A stretch of 64,000 nt of DNA from Chrysaora quinquecirrha (taxonomy: Eukaryota; Cnidaria; Scyphozoa; Semaeostomeae; Pelagiidae). The notes under the pieces were generated by a model. The model was not told the origin of the DNA. It saw only the letters and a program-made list of their open reading frames with translations, and did not search any database. The stretch spans positions 236,757 through 300,756 of the forward strand of contig JACTAT010000370.1 of NCBI GenBank assembly GCA_014526335.1, written 5' to 3'. Positions 51,901-60,509 of the stretch are shown in pieces (within the stretch, counting starts at the first letter, position 1; each line of letters begins with the position of its first letter). The position numbers and the translations under genes were made by a program.

Positions 51901-52299
51901 AATCGGTCATGAATAACCCTTAAAAGTGATAAAATACATCCCTAGTGCTTCTTTACTCTATGACTGCTGTTTGGCTGTAAAGCGGGACAATCGGTCATGA
52001 ATATCTCTTAACAGTGATAAAAAACATCCGTAGTGCTTCTTTACTCTATGACTGCTAATTGGCTGTAAAGCGGAACAATCGGCCATGAAAAACTCTTAAC
52101 TGTGATAAAGAACATCCCTAGTGCTTCTTTACTCTATGACTGCTGTTTGGCTGTAAAGCGGGACAATCGGTCATGAATAACCTTTAAAAGTGATAAAAAC
52201 ATCCCTAGTGCTTCTTTACTCTATGACTGCTGTATGGGTGTAGAGCAGGACAATCGGTCATGAAAAACTCTTAAAAGTGATAAAAAACATCCCTAGTGC

Positions 52300-52871
52300 T
52301 TTGAATTCTGAATGCCTGTTTTTGGCGTTGTCACAATTCGACTTATCAATTTAATACGTTAAACTACATTTAACTACATTATTAATTAAAATTACAATTA
52401 AACTACATTTTTTTACTAGAAGCCGACTATAAATGCCTTTTTCCCTAAAAATCAAGAGAGTCTTTTATATGGCCTAAAAATTAACTAATAACTACTTCCG
52501 TTTTCAAGGCATTATTAGTTATTTTAATGTGCTTTATGTAATGTTGGATCCAAATTATACCCAAAGACCATGACACTTAAGGTCAATTCCAGAAAAGTCC
52601 ATATTTTGACTGCTAAAAACGTTATACTATATATTGAACCCCATACTTCACCACATATTTCAAAGTATAATTTGTAAGGTCAGATACCCTGCAAGAAACT
52701 TCTACTGGACCAAGTGTGCTCAGAGTTAAGAAACCCTACTATATGGCTCAGAGTAAGTTTATCATGAAGAAAAATGAGTGTAATCCTGCACAAAGTTATA
52801 ATCTACATTTGATATTGTTATCGTCTTTTGCCCATTGACATTGTCCAATTTCAGAAGATAGAATTACTATC
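52300..52871. other. unassigned AT-rich flank of the array
   Basis: Directly right of the last monomer. The composition changes at once to AT-rich non-tandem DNA with short local repetition (AAACTACATTTAACTACATT). I see no gene, RNA or recognisable element here. Confidence 0.7.
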
Positions 52872-53060
52872 TTTTTGAGGTTGACTGGCAAATAACTTCC
52901 TTGTAGATTGTCTAGCAAATCCTATTTAATCCCAGTTCGCTGTTTGTATTTTGTCAATAAGGCGGCCATATTCTCTGGATCTAGTAAACCAAGATTTGCA
53001 AATACAGACTCAATTATTTTGGCGATCTTAAAACCCAGGTATGTATTGAAAACTCGCATT
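52872..53060 (+). repeat. dispersed repeat, copy 1
   Basis: TTTTTGAGGTTGACTGGCAA and the following ATAACTTCCTTGT, AGCAAATCCTATTTAAT, AGTAAACCAAGATTT and ACAGACT motifs recur in the same order from 55,487, about 2.6 kb to the right. Similarity is high in the first 60 bp and falls later. This is probably part of an uncharacterised dispersed element. A short open frame here has no protein-like features and is not annotated. Confidence 0.82.
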
Positions 53061-53164
53061 TATTTCAATAATTTGTGTGCACATTATTATGACATAAAAC
53101 TTAACTATATTGTAAAAGTTTTTTAATCTAGGATATATTCTTTAAAATTTTATTGCTGTTAAAG

Positions 53165-53276
53165 TTGCGGTAAATCGTCGTTTAAAAGCACTATTAATCG
53201 CTTTGAAATCGTCGTTTAATCGCTTTGAAATCGCGGTAAATCGCTGTTTAAAATCGCTGTTTAAATCGTTGTGAAA
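53165..53276 (+). repeat. degenerate short tandem repeat (AATCGCTGTTTAA-like)
   Basis: The words TAAATCG, AATCGCTTTGAAATCG and AATCGCTGTTTAA repeat irregularly about seven times in 110 bp. It is a decayed simple-sequence block of 13-20 bp units. Confidence 0.75.
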
Positions 53277-53794
53277 CGGTAGGAATGAAGTTATTCATTT
53301 TAGGGCACAAAATAACTCTTCGGCACCGTTTTTAATTTTTTAGAATTGCCAAACCAGCCGTTCTTTTTTGGACCCCTGCTTATTAAAATTTTCATTATTA
53401 TTCGTGTTGATACTTGTTGTTAAACTTATTGCGACTTTCTTGAAGTGATATGTCACTATTACACTCAATTTGTGCATTTGTATGTCAGAACTACATGGCA
53501 AAGCTTAGTAAGTGCTATAAGACCCTTTCACGCACTGCGTTTCTACAGTTTCTAAAATTCCAATAGAGTTAAAAAAACGCACAGTATGTCTGATTATTAA
53601 GAAGGATCTTTTGGTTGCCTAGCATGGCCAGCATCAAAAGAAATATTTCCACATGCATACATTATACTGTAGATGTTTTTCTGATTAGCGCAGACTATGA
53701 TTTCTTCATAAAATGTTAGGCTCAGTACAGTATTATACGGTATTGTACGCAGGGGTGCACTATTTATAATACATACTTGGGAGGTACTGCCAAG
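53277..53794. other. unassigned AT-rich sequence
   Basis: There is no convincing coding frame, RNA or repeat in this stretch. A 71-codon frame on the minus strand (53,597-53,812) lacks any recognisable motif and is left unannotated. Confidence 0.6.
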
Positions 53795-54030
53795 AACGGT
53801 ATCGATCTTCACACTTCTTGTATATAAACGGTCTCCATTTTCACGATTTTTGTGAAAGGAACGGTGTCAGTTTTTAAAATTTTGGTGTTTTGCTATAAAA
53901 GAGGGTAGATTTTCACGATTTTGGTCAAGGGATGGTCTCCACTTTCACGGTTTTTAAGTTTGAAGAATGGAAAATAGGTATAAGGTTGGGTATACATTTT
54001 CGAAAAACTGGTATAAGGTCGGGTATGTTT
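53795..54030 (+). repeat. degenerate tandem block (GGTCTCCATTTTCACG / GGTATAAGGTTGGGTAT)
   Basis: GGTCTCCATTTTCACGATTT at 53,830 is echoed by AGATTTTCACGATTTTGG at about 53,906 and GGTCTCCACTTTCACGG at 53,934. A second motif, GGTATAAGGTTGGGTATAC at 53,977, is repeated as GGTATAAGGTCGGGTATG at 54,010. The spacing is irregular, so this looks like an old decayed minisatellite or the terminal part of an unknown element. Confidence 0.72.
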
Positions 54031-54365
54031 TTGTTGCTTGTGTGGTAAGTCCCTTAAAAGATTTAATCAAGTGCCCCCCTCGGTGTATTGTATCACTCCA
54101 GTACTGAAAGTTTCTTAGCAGCTCAGCTACTGTAATAGATGAATTTATCAAAACAGAGCGATCAAACTAACGTGACGCGAGAAAGGGAAACGATGTCACG
54201 AGTTATTTTCGTTTAGCCAAGAAATATTTCATTTTTTGTTGTACACACTCTTTGAAAAATTGTGCAAATTTGTATGAAAACTTATATGAAACTGTGCGAT
54301 GTGGAATTTCAAGTGTTTCGTTAACCCCATCATTACCAAGCGCTTTGAGTTACTAGAATACTAAA

Positions 54366-54381
54366 GGGAGGGAGGGGGGGG
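54366..54381 (+). other. G-quadruplex motif
   Basis: GGGAGGGAGGGGGGGG gives four or more runs of at least three G with one-base loops, enough for a very stable intramolecular G-quadruplex. It stands out in otherwise AT-rich DNA. Whether it folds or does anything is not shown by the sequence. Confidence 0.8.
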
Positions 54382-55045
54382 CAAGAAAGGCTGACGAGAG
54401 TAAGTACAAAAAACGAATAAGACCTTCTTAAAATCTCTAATATTGAATTAAAAACCTATCTTTGTTGAAAAAAGAATTGTTAGGAGGTAAAAAATTTTTA
54501 CCTATGAGTTGAAAATTTTATCTTAGCATATTCAAGATGGCGGACCGAAAGATAAAAAATTTCTTTTTCAGAAAAATTACGCAATGCATACATAATCGTA
54601 AATTTCTCATATGCTATAATCAAATTAGATCAATGACAAGTGGTTGTATACATAGTTTTTCTTTTCTGTTTTTGCAAACAAAAAATTACGACATCAGAAA
54701 TCCTTCCAGTCGCAAATATCTTGATGACTTCTTTGAAAATGTTAAAGTCAAAAAATTGAAACTGAAAAACAGATTTTCTGGATGTACATGAAATACGATG
54801 GTTATTTCCGCTATGTGAGAGTGAACATTCATTTCATAAACAAGTCTATAAAGAAACTTATAATGGCAAGATCAAAGGCCACAAATAAATATTATGAAGA
54901 CAGAACAAAAACTAACCGGGCTTATTATAAAAAAATTGATCAGCTTTTATGTACATATGTCTGCTGAGAACTCTGTGCATTCAAAAAATTCTTCCAGAAA
55001 AGCAACAGACCAATTGCGGCTATTTCCCTAAAATTACGCCATAGA

Positions 55046-55053
55046 TGACGTCA
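55046..55053. promoter_or_regulatory. TGACGTCA palindrome (CRE-like)
   Basis: A perfect TGACGTCA octamer, the consensus bound by CREB/ATF bZIP factors in animals. No gene start is near it, so function is uncertain. Confidence 0.4.
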
Positions 55054-55486
55054 TGTGAAACGTAATTAGTCTATTGTTCTTCGGGAAAGTAAAAGAGGCC
55101 TTATTAAAGAAAAGTACAAGCAATATCAAGGGTAATAACAAGACTTCAAGGTGGCCTCGAATTAAATCTTGAAACAGCGTACCTAAAATTTGTCCCTGGC
55201 CACAACGAGAAAACAGCAACCATCCACCCATAATTAGTTGTTTTCAAATTTTTCTAAGTCTAAGAAACGAAAAGTCGAAACGCTTCTAGTAAGGTTGAAT
55301 GTACCACTTTCTTGCAGTGTTCCATTAAGTAGATGGGGGCTCAAAATAAGCCCTCTGTTCTGGATAGGGTTTACAAAGACCAACTACAAAATGCGGTATA
55401 TAGCAAACATACAGGGTCCATAGGGGCATAAGACAATTGTGCCATAGGGCTGTAGGGCTGTAGGGCCGCAGACTAGTCAAAGTCTG

Positions 55487-55650
55487 TTTTTGAGGTTGAC
55501 TGGCAAATAACTTCCTTGTGCATTGTATAGCAAATCCTATTTAATTACTTTGCAGACAAGTTCACTAGTAAACCAAGATTTTCAATTACAGACTGAATAA
55601 TTTTGGAAAACTACGAACACAGGAATTTATAGAAATTCTCAGATTTTGTT
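55487..55650 (+). repeat. dispersed repeat, copy 2
   Basis: Second copy of the sequence at 52,872-53,060, in direct orientation. The first 60 bp differ at only a few positions (for example TGTGCATTGTATAGC against TGTAGATTGTCTAGC), and later parts are more diverged and contain small gaps. Confidence 0.82.
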
Positions 55651-56948
55651 ATCATCAAGATGCGCCTTCATCTTACATACATTTATCAAAACTATTTGTC
55701 AAAATGTTTTCATGTTTGAGCTTAACTTGAAATTTCATTTCAGCGTAGACTACCAAAGGAGGTAATGTGAATATCATTATTAGTTATAGTGCCAATAATT
55801 TTTTTAATTGGCTTATAAATACAGAAGGTACACAAAAGCCTTTTCAATTTCATTAATTCCTTCTCAGAAATTTCGCGAAAAAAAAGGCATTTATTTTCGC
55901 GGATTCATTTGTGAAGGGAATTTCACGTGAAAATATTTTCGCGGATCAAAACCATTAATATAAAACGAAAAGAAAACCGGGAAGCAGAGAGTGTCGATTG
56001 AATTGCGTTCAAATTATTGTCACAGCAATATCTTTGTTTTATCTAAGAGTTTTGGTGTAAGTCTACACCTAAACCAAAAGGCCAGTTTGGTATAGACTGA
56101 ATTTCGTATAGTCTGTTTTCTAAGTTTCTTCTGTCTGGGTTCTTTGATTAGTTTCTATTGGTGATCTCTGGTTTATTCTGAAAATTGATATTTGATTTCC
56201 ATCAGTCACTCCGTCCTCAAATGCCGCGTCTCGCTCTTTCGTTCCGGTGGAGCTTATATGGGACATATGTGAGAATCAAATTTTGTGATGATTGGTGCTC
56301 TGGACTTGGGTAAAAATTCAGCCATTTTCAGATGTTACAGCCTTTTATTCTAAGGAGTGTCAGACGATAAAGCTCAAGTATCTTATCTCCAAAAATGTCC
56401 CCACCGTTTTTTGAAATTGTTTATACTCTCTGAATTTTCATCGCATCTACTCTCCAATGTAGGGCTAAGCACAGTTTCGAAGTATGTGAATAAAATTTTT
56501 ATATCCTAATTCAAAACTACTTTCAATGGTCAACTTCATTTTCACTAGACTTTCAACCTCTTCAAAAGTCAATTACCTGAGATCGTTTTCTACAAAATAT
56601 TCTTCGAGTTCTTCTCGCTAACTTCTTTTTCGAGCAACAATTTTAACGTGAAACAATAGTTTTAACTATTTTGGTTTGAATAGATAAAAAATTTCAAGCC
56701 AAAAGTCAAGAAAGCAGTTATTTCATCGCTGTTTTTTTTTAGCCAGCTCGTGAAATATTTTCCAGCAAATTTTGAAGGCGCTACTTCAAAGTTTTTGATA
56801 GTTTTTTAAGAAAAATAACAAACAAATCCTTCACTCTTCATTTTGATTGAAAGTTAGTGAAATGACGGACATTTCGCACCGAAGTCTTGTGCACAGAGGC
56901 CGCTGAAACCCCGTATCTTTGTTATGTCAATTTTCCTGTTTCAGCCGT
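55651..56948. other. unassigned AT-rich sequence
   Basis: No gene is seen. At 55,869-55,950 the word TTTCGCG occurs three times (ATTTCGCGAAA, TTTTCGCGGATTC, TTTTCGCGGATCAA), a local cluster of CpG-rich words in AT-rich DNA. The rest shows no structure I can support. Confidence 0.6.
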
Positions 56949-57015
56949 AGGCCACTGTTTGCCGCCATTATAAGTTAGGCATTTCCATACTTTTGTCCCC
57001 TTAGTGTATGAGAAA
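56949..57015 (+). repeat. direct repeat pair, copy 1
   Basis: AGGCCACTGTTTGCCGCCAT through TTAGTGTATGAGAAA has a partner at 57,316-57,380, 367 bp to the right. The two share roughly four bases in five, with a one-base gap. Confidence 0.8.
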
Positions 57016-57315
57016 AGTAGCAGCTAATACGGCTTTGGCTTCTTTTTAGGATAACAAATTCTTATAAATTATTTTCTCCTCCTGTTTCGGCATAGCTCGT
57101 CTAGGCCGTTATCCCAGGGGAAGTATACTTGACCCTGAAATTTACAGTGTGCCTCCGAGTCTCGACAAACCAACCCACATTTAAGGCATTGTTTTAAACA
57201 TTAAACCACCCACGTTTTTGATTTTAGCATGTACTTGTGTACCAAATGTTGAAAAATTTGATTCTATACCTACGATTCGATTTTGTAATTTATTCGCATT
57301 AACAGAGCTTTGTCT

Positions 57316-57380
57316 AGGCCAATGTTTGCTGCGATTTTAAGTAAGGCGTTTCATACTTTTGTTCCCTTAGTGTATAAAAA
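57316..57380 (+). repeat. direct repeat pair, copy 2
   Basis: AGGCCAATGTTTGCTGCGAT through TTAGTGTATAAAAAG matches 56,949-57,015. The sequence between the copies also holds GTCTAGGCC-like words, so both may belong to one decayed element. Confidence 0.8.
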
Positions 57381-57839
57381 GACCCTGGCGGGAGGCCATA
57401 GCGAGTGTCCAAGAACCCTACGACATCTTGGACATCTTAAATATTTTTCAAACCTATAAAACAACCTTGAAATACATTTAAGTCGTAAGCACAAATAATT
57501 GGTATACAGGATGGAATGACACTTCATGGCATTTTCATTTATTGAATTCCCAACCTAAGATTTATCATCTCAGTTTGCGTTGTTTGGGTCTGACCTGAAT
57601 TCTTTATAGAGAACAATAACACAAATGTATTCAATTCGACCTTCAGCCGCAGATTGTGAAGTCGTCAACAACAAAATTGAAAACCGAAAACCGTCTGCTC
57701 TATGCCAATACGATCCCCTTCCTTAAATATGTGAAAGTGGATTTTTTTATATCAATGAAATAGAAGAATACAATACAATATTCTGTGCCGCCCATAGCAG
57801 AAATAGACATGACGTCATCTCGTTCTGGCTATGGACCGT
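57381..57839. other. unassigned sequence downstream of the LINE 3' end
   Basis: No gene is seen. A perfect TGACGTCA lies at 57,810-57,817. On the minus strand, ATTGTATTGTATTC at about 57,768-57,782 could be a short simple repeat at or beyond the LINE 3' end, but the exact element boundary is not clear. Confidence 0.5.
57810..57817. promoter_or_regulatory. TGACGTCA palindrome (CRE-like)
   Basis: A perfect CRE-type octamer in the context CATGACGTCATC, close to the 3' end of the LINE. Similar contexts occur at 55,046, 62,228 and 62,403. Confidence 0.4.
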
Positions 57840-58217
57840 ACTTAACAATTTCTTTAATAATCTCACAAGTTGAAAAATGACAATTAACAACAACAAAGAC
57901 AGACAAAAAACACAAAACAATACAATAGGTCACTGATTGTTCGGTCGCTTAAGCTATTCATATAGGAAGACCCTGCAAACCAATGATGCAAAAGGGAAAC
58001 AGAGCCACAACCCAACCCCCGAGCATCACAAACCAGACAACGCCCTAAGGGCCCGAATGAGTGGTGCCCAGACCCCAAAGGGGCCACAGGCACCACAGGA
58101 CCAGGGATCCACCCAGAAAGGCCCCCAGGCCACGCCCAGCCCGCGGAAGCCCGGTAATGAAGAAAGCAGCCCCACGCCCAGGGGCACCATATGTCCACAA
58201 GGTCCCCGGTGAATCTT
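57840..58217 (-). other. GC-rich 3' UTR of the LINE
   Basis: This follows the LINE stop codon. Roughly 57,960-58,212 is far richer in G+C than any neighbour, and on the minus strand it reads as G/T-rich sequence such as GGGCGTGGCCTGGGGGCC. Open frames on both strands here (about 90-105 codons, rich in Gly/Pro/Trp) are composition artefacts. Near its end, ATTATTAAAG at about 57,850-57,860 could serve as polyadenylation signal. Confidence 0.7.
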
Positions 58218-60460
58218 TTAATTAAACTTCTTTGCTGCTTTGATATATGCTATGGATGCTGCTAAAACTATTCTGTTGTCAGTTTCTTTGAATTTCGGGC
58301 TGCCATAAAGAATCAAATTTAGAAAGGCTTGTGAATCTACGTTACTTAAATCAATCCCTGGAAGGTGTGAAAGTTGGCCAAGGAGACCATTTCGTATAGG
58401 ATCAAACAAAGGGCAGTGCAGGAAGAAGTGCACATTATCTTCAACTCCCGTATTACAAGCACACATCAGACTCGAACTCTGAAAATTATGTCGGAATGTA
58501 TGCTCGTTTAACTTGCTGAATTCAAGTCTAAGCATTGTCAGTTGTTTTTTACCTTCAATATTGAAAACACCAAACAAGGGCTTTTTTAACGGTGTTATAA
58601 AAGTAAGCAATTTACGTTTAAACTTAGCTATTGTCGCAGAATTTCTAACATTTTCATCAAGATCATTCCATTCTTGAAGAACATTCGTGAAGTATGTATT
58701 TGGCGAGCGCTTTGTCTTACAGAACAGTAGGTCGTAGACACGTTTGCCTCTTAGACCATAATGAGGCGTTCTTTCCGTTGGCAGTTCTGTAAACAGATAA
58801 GGAGGAGTGCCTGTCGTCCTTAAGTTGAAAAAGTGACATAGGCCTCTAAACCATCTTCGTTGGTATAGGCTTTCCCAACCAAGTTCATTATAGAGCTTTT
58901 GTCTATTGGTTCCTCTCCAGACACCTGCAACAACAAGCGCTGCTGAGTATTGAGTCTGTTCCATTCTTTTTGGGAAATTAAGTATGATTTTAGGGTTTAG
59001 GGTCGTTTCTATGATAAATAATATCACCATAATCAAGATGGGGGTTAACGTATAACTTGTAGACCTGATCAAGGACATCCCGATATACATATTTTGAAAG
59101 GTATTTGATCATCCCTACCCCTCGTCTTGCCTTCAACATAGCTTGCCTAATATTGCTTTTAAAGTCGAGTTTAGAATCAAGAATCAACCCAAAATGTTTG
59201 TGGTCGTTCATCCTTGCTATTTCGTCCAACTCCAACTCCAAGGGTGAGTGCTCTGTTTTCGATCTCTTGACCGAAAAGATCACCTCTTCTGTTTTATCAC
59301 AGTTAAACTGCATCTTCCATTGCCAAGCCCAAAGCCGCACCCTCTCCAGATCTTGATTTAAGGACTCAGTTGCTTCATCTTTATCCTTAACAACTGAAAA
59401 AATTGAGGTATCATCCACGAAAAGCTTTATATCACTATGCACGCCATCCACAAGGTCATTCATGCACACAAGAAAGAATAGTGGACCGAGTACTGAACCT
59501 TGAGGTACACCTGATGTAACTGTCGACCAGCTAGAGTTTTTCCCATTTAAGACAACTCGCTGCCATCGATTGGTCAAAAAGCTACGAAGAAGTGTTAATA
59601 ACTTTCCGGATATTCCACTACATTCAAGTTTGTACAGTAGACCTTCATGCCAAACTCTTGTCAAATGCTTTTTATAGATCTAAGAATACAGCACGAGATT
59701 CCAGGCTAGGGACGTTCTCGAAAGAGCAATAGATCTTATGAGTAATTGACAGTAATTGATTAATTGTTGAGTCACCTGGCTGGAAATCCGACTGATGGGG
59801 AGTTAGGAGACAATTTTGTTGTAAGTGGTAATAAACTGAGTCAAATATAATCTTTTCAAACAGCTTTCCAAAAATTGGGAGTAGTGAGATGGGCCGATAG
59901 TTGGTTTTACACCGCCTACTATCTTTCTTATGTACAGGAATGACATTTGCCTTTTTCCATAGAGACGGATACATGCCCCTTTCTAAACATTCTTCAAAAA
60001 TAAGACACAAGGGTTCAACTATTGTGAAATCGCAAATTTTGATCATAGCAATGGAGATTTCATCGCAACCATGGGCTTTTTTGCTATCTAGACATCGAAT
60101 GAGTCTAAGAACTGTTTCCCTATTGATGTCAAATCCCGCTAAATGGGGTCCACTCCTTGGTGTAAAGGAAGGAAGGGTGCTGCTCGTTGGTGCTCTCGAA
60201 CACATTTTTACAAAGAATTCATTGAAAATATTAGCCTTAGTCTCCAAATTTGTCACAAACAGTCCATTTTCTAACAATGGTGGAATGTTAATATTTTTCT
60301 TTTTATCAATCAGCCTATTCATGGTTGACCAGAATGTTATACCGTTTGAAGGATCTGATAGTTTTCGACCAATGTTACGATAGTATTTTAAAGTGGATTT
60401 TAATGTTTCATATAAAAACTGAATTAATGACAGCCATAACCTTCTATTATTTCATCTCCA
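58218..60460 (-). pseudogene. LINE reverse transcriptase, broken by a stop and two frameshifts
   Basis: The protein is in three frames. Part 1 (60,460 to 59,672) carries FWSTMNRLIDKKK, then LWKKANVIPVHKKD and NYRPISLLP, and ends inside motif A, where AVFLDL is followed by TAA at the position of a usually basic or polar residue. Directly after this KAFD is readable, then one extra base shifts the frame. Part 2 (about 59,664 to 58,990) continues with RVWHEGLLYKL, motif B SGVPQGSVLGP, motif C FVDD (in place of the common YADD or FADD), motif D MQFNCDKTEE, and ends at NDPKP. Part 3 (about 59,010 to 58,218) is the C-terminal region EQTQYSAALVVAG to AAKKFN, with a CxC...HxxxxC cluster (CAC, then HFFLHC). 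All parts align in order with the usual LINE layout, so this is an old inactive copy. Confidence 0.88.
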
Positions 60461-60475
60461 TGATAACAACATATT

Positions 60476-60483
60476 TATAAATA
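60476..60483 (+). promoter_or_regulatory. TATA-like sequence upstream of the CUB-like gene
   Basis: TATAAATA lies 27-34 bp before the ATG at 60,510. A TATA box at this distance would place the transcription start almost at the ATG, leaving nearly no 5' UTR, so this is either not the promoter or the first exon begins elsewhere. An acceptor-like TTTTTTGATGCAG ends at 60,500, which would instead make the ATG exon the second exon. Confidence 0.25.
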
Positions 60484-60509
60484 TTACTTTTTTGATGCAG
60501 CTTCAGAAA

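Larger units (their letters stand above)
31633..52299 (+). repeat. 88-bp satellite array, zone C
   Basis: About 236 more monomers in the same orientation as before the LINE fragment. Most are B-like, but zone C has its own recurring variants: CACTGCTGCTTGGGTGTAAA with ACGGGACAATCGGTCTTG, GCGTGACAATTTGTCATG, CCCTAGTCCTTCTT with CTATGGCTGCTG and AAAGAGGGACAATC, and GTCATGCAAAACCC. A-like cassettes appear at five places. The array ends at about 52,299: the last recognisable monomer runs to CCCTAGTGCTT and then gives way to unrelated AT-rich sequence. Confidence 0.97.
54031..55486. other. unassigned AT-rich sequence
   Basis: No gene is supported. Overlapping plus-strand frames at 54,537-54,967 are Lys/Phe/Ile-rich as expected from AT-rich DNA and show no motif. 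At 55,442-55,468 GGGCTGTA repeats three times. The stretch also holds a G-quadruplex motif and a TGACGTCA palindrome, listed separately. Confidence 0.6.
57840..60463 (-). mobile_element. 5'-truncated LINE (jockey/CR1-like)
   Basis: A minus-strand non-LTR retrotransposon copy. In its own direction it has about 140 bp of coding sequence before the first obvious Met (open back to a stop at about 60,463), the reverse transcriptase, the C-terminal region ending with a stop at 58,218, and a 3' UTR reaching about 57,840. The endonuclease domain and everything 5' of it is missing, as is usual after incomplete target-primed reverse transcription. The 3' UTR is strikingly GC-rich and ends in AT-rich sequence with ATTAAA as a possible poly-A signal. 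It differs in sequence from the LINE fragment at 30,397, so two separate families are present. Confidence 0.88.

Noticed and set aside
1..52299. CRISPR-like array
   Set aside because: The whole 88-bp unit repeats with no unique spacers, and the context is an animal genome.
54537..54967. Overlapping plus-strand frames (84 and 61 codons) as a small gene
   Set aside because: The composition is what AT-rich DNA gives by chance; no domain, splice or signal features, and the two frames disagree.
57884..58212. Gly/Pro/Trp-rich open frames on both strands
   Set aside because: They lie in the GC-rich 3' UTR of the LINE, where stop codons are rare for compositional reasons.
59105..60383. Plus-strand frames opposite the LINE reverse transcriptase (59,105-59,356 and 59,901-60,383)
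   Set aside because: They are antisense shadows of the minus-strand LINE coding sequence.
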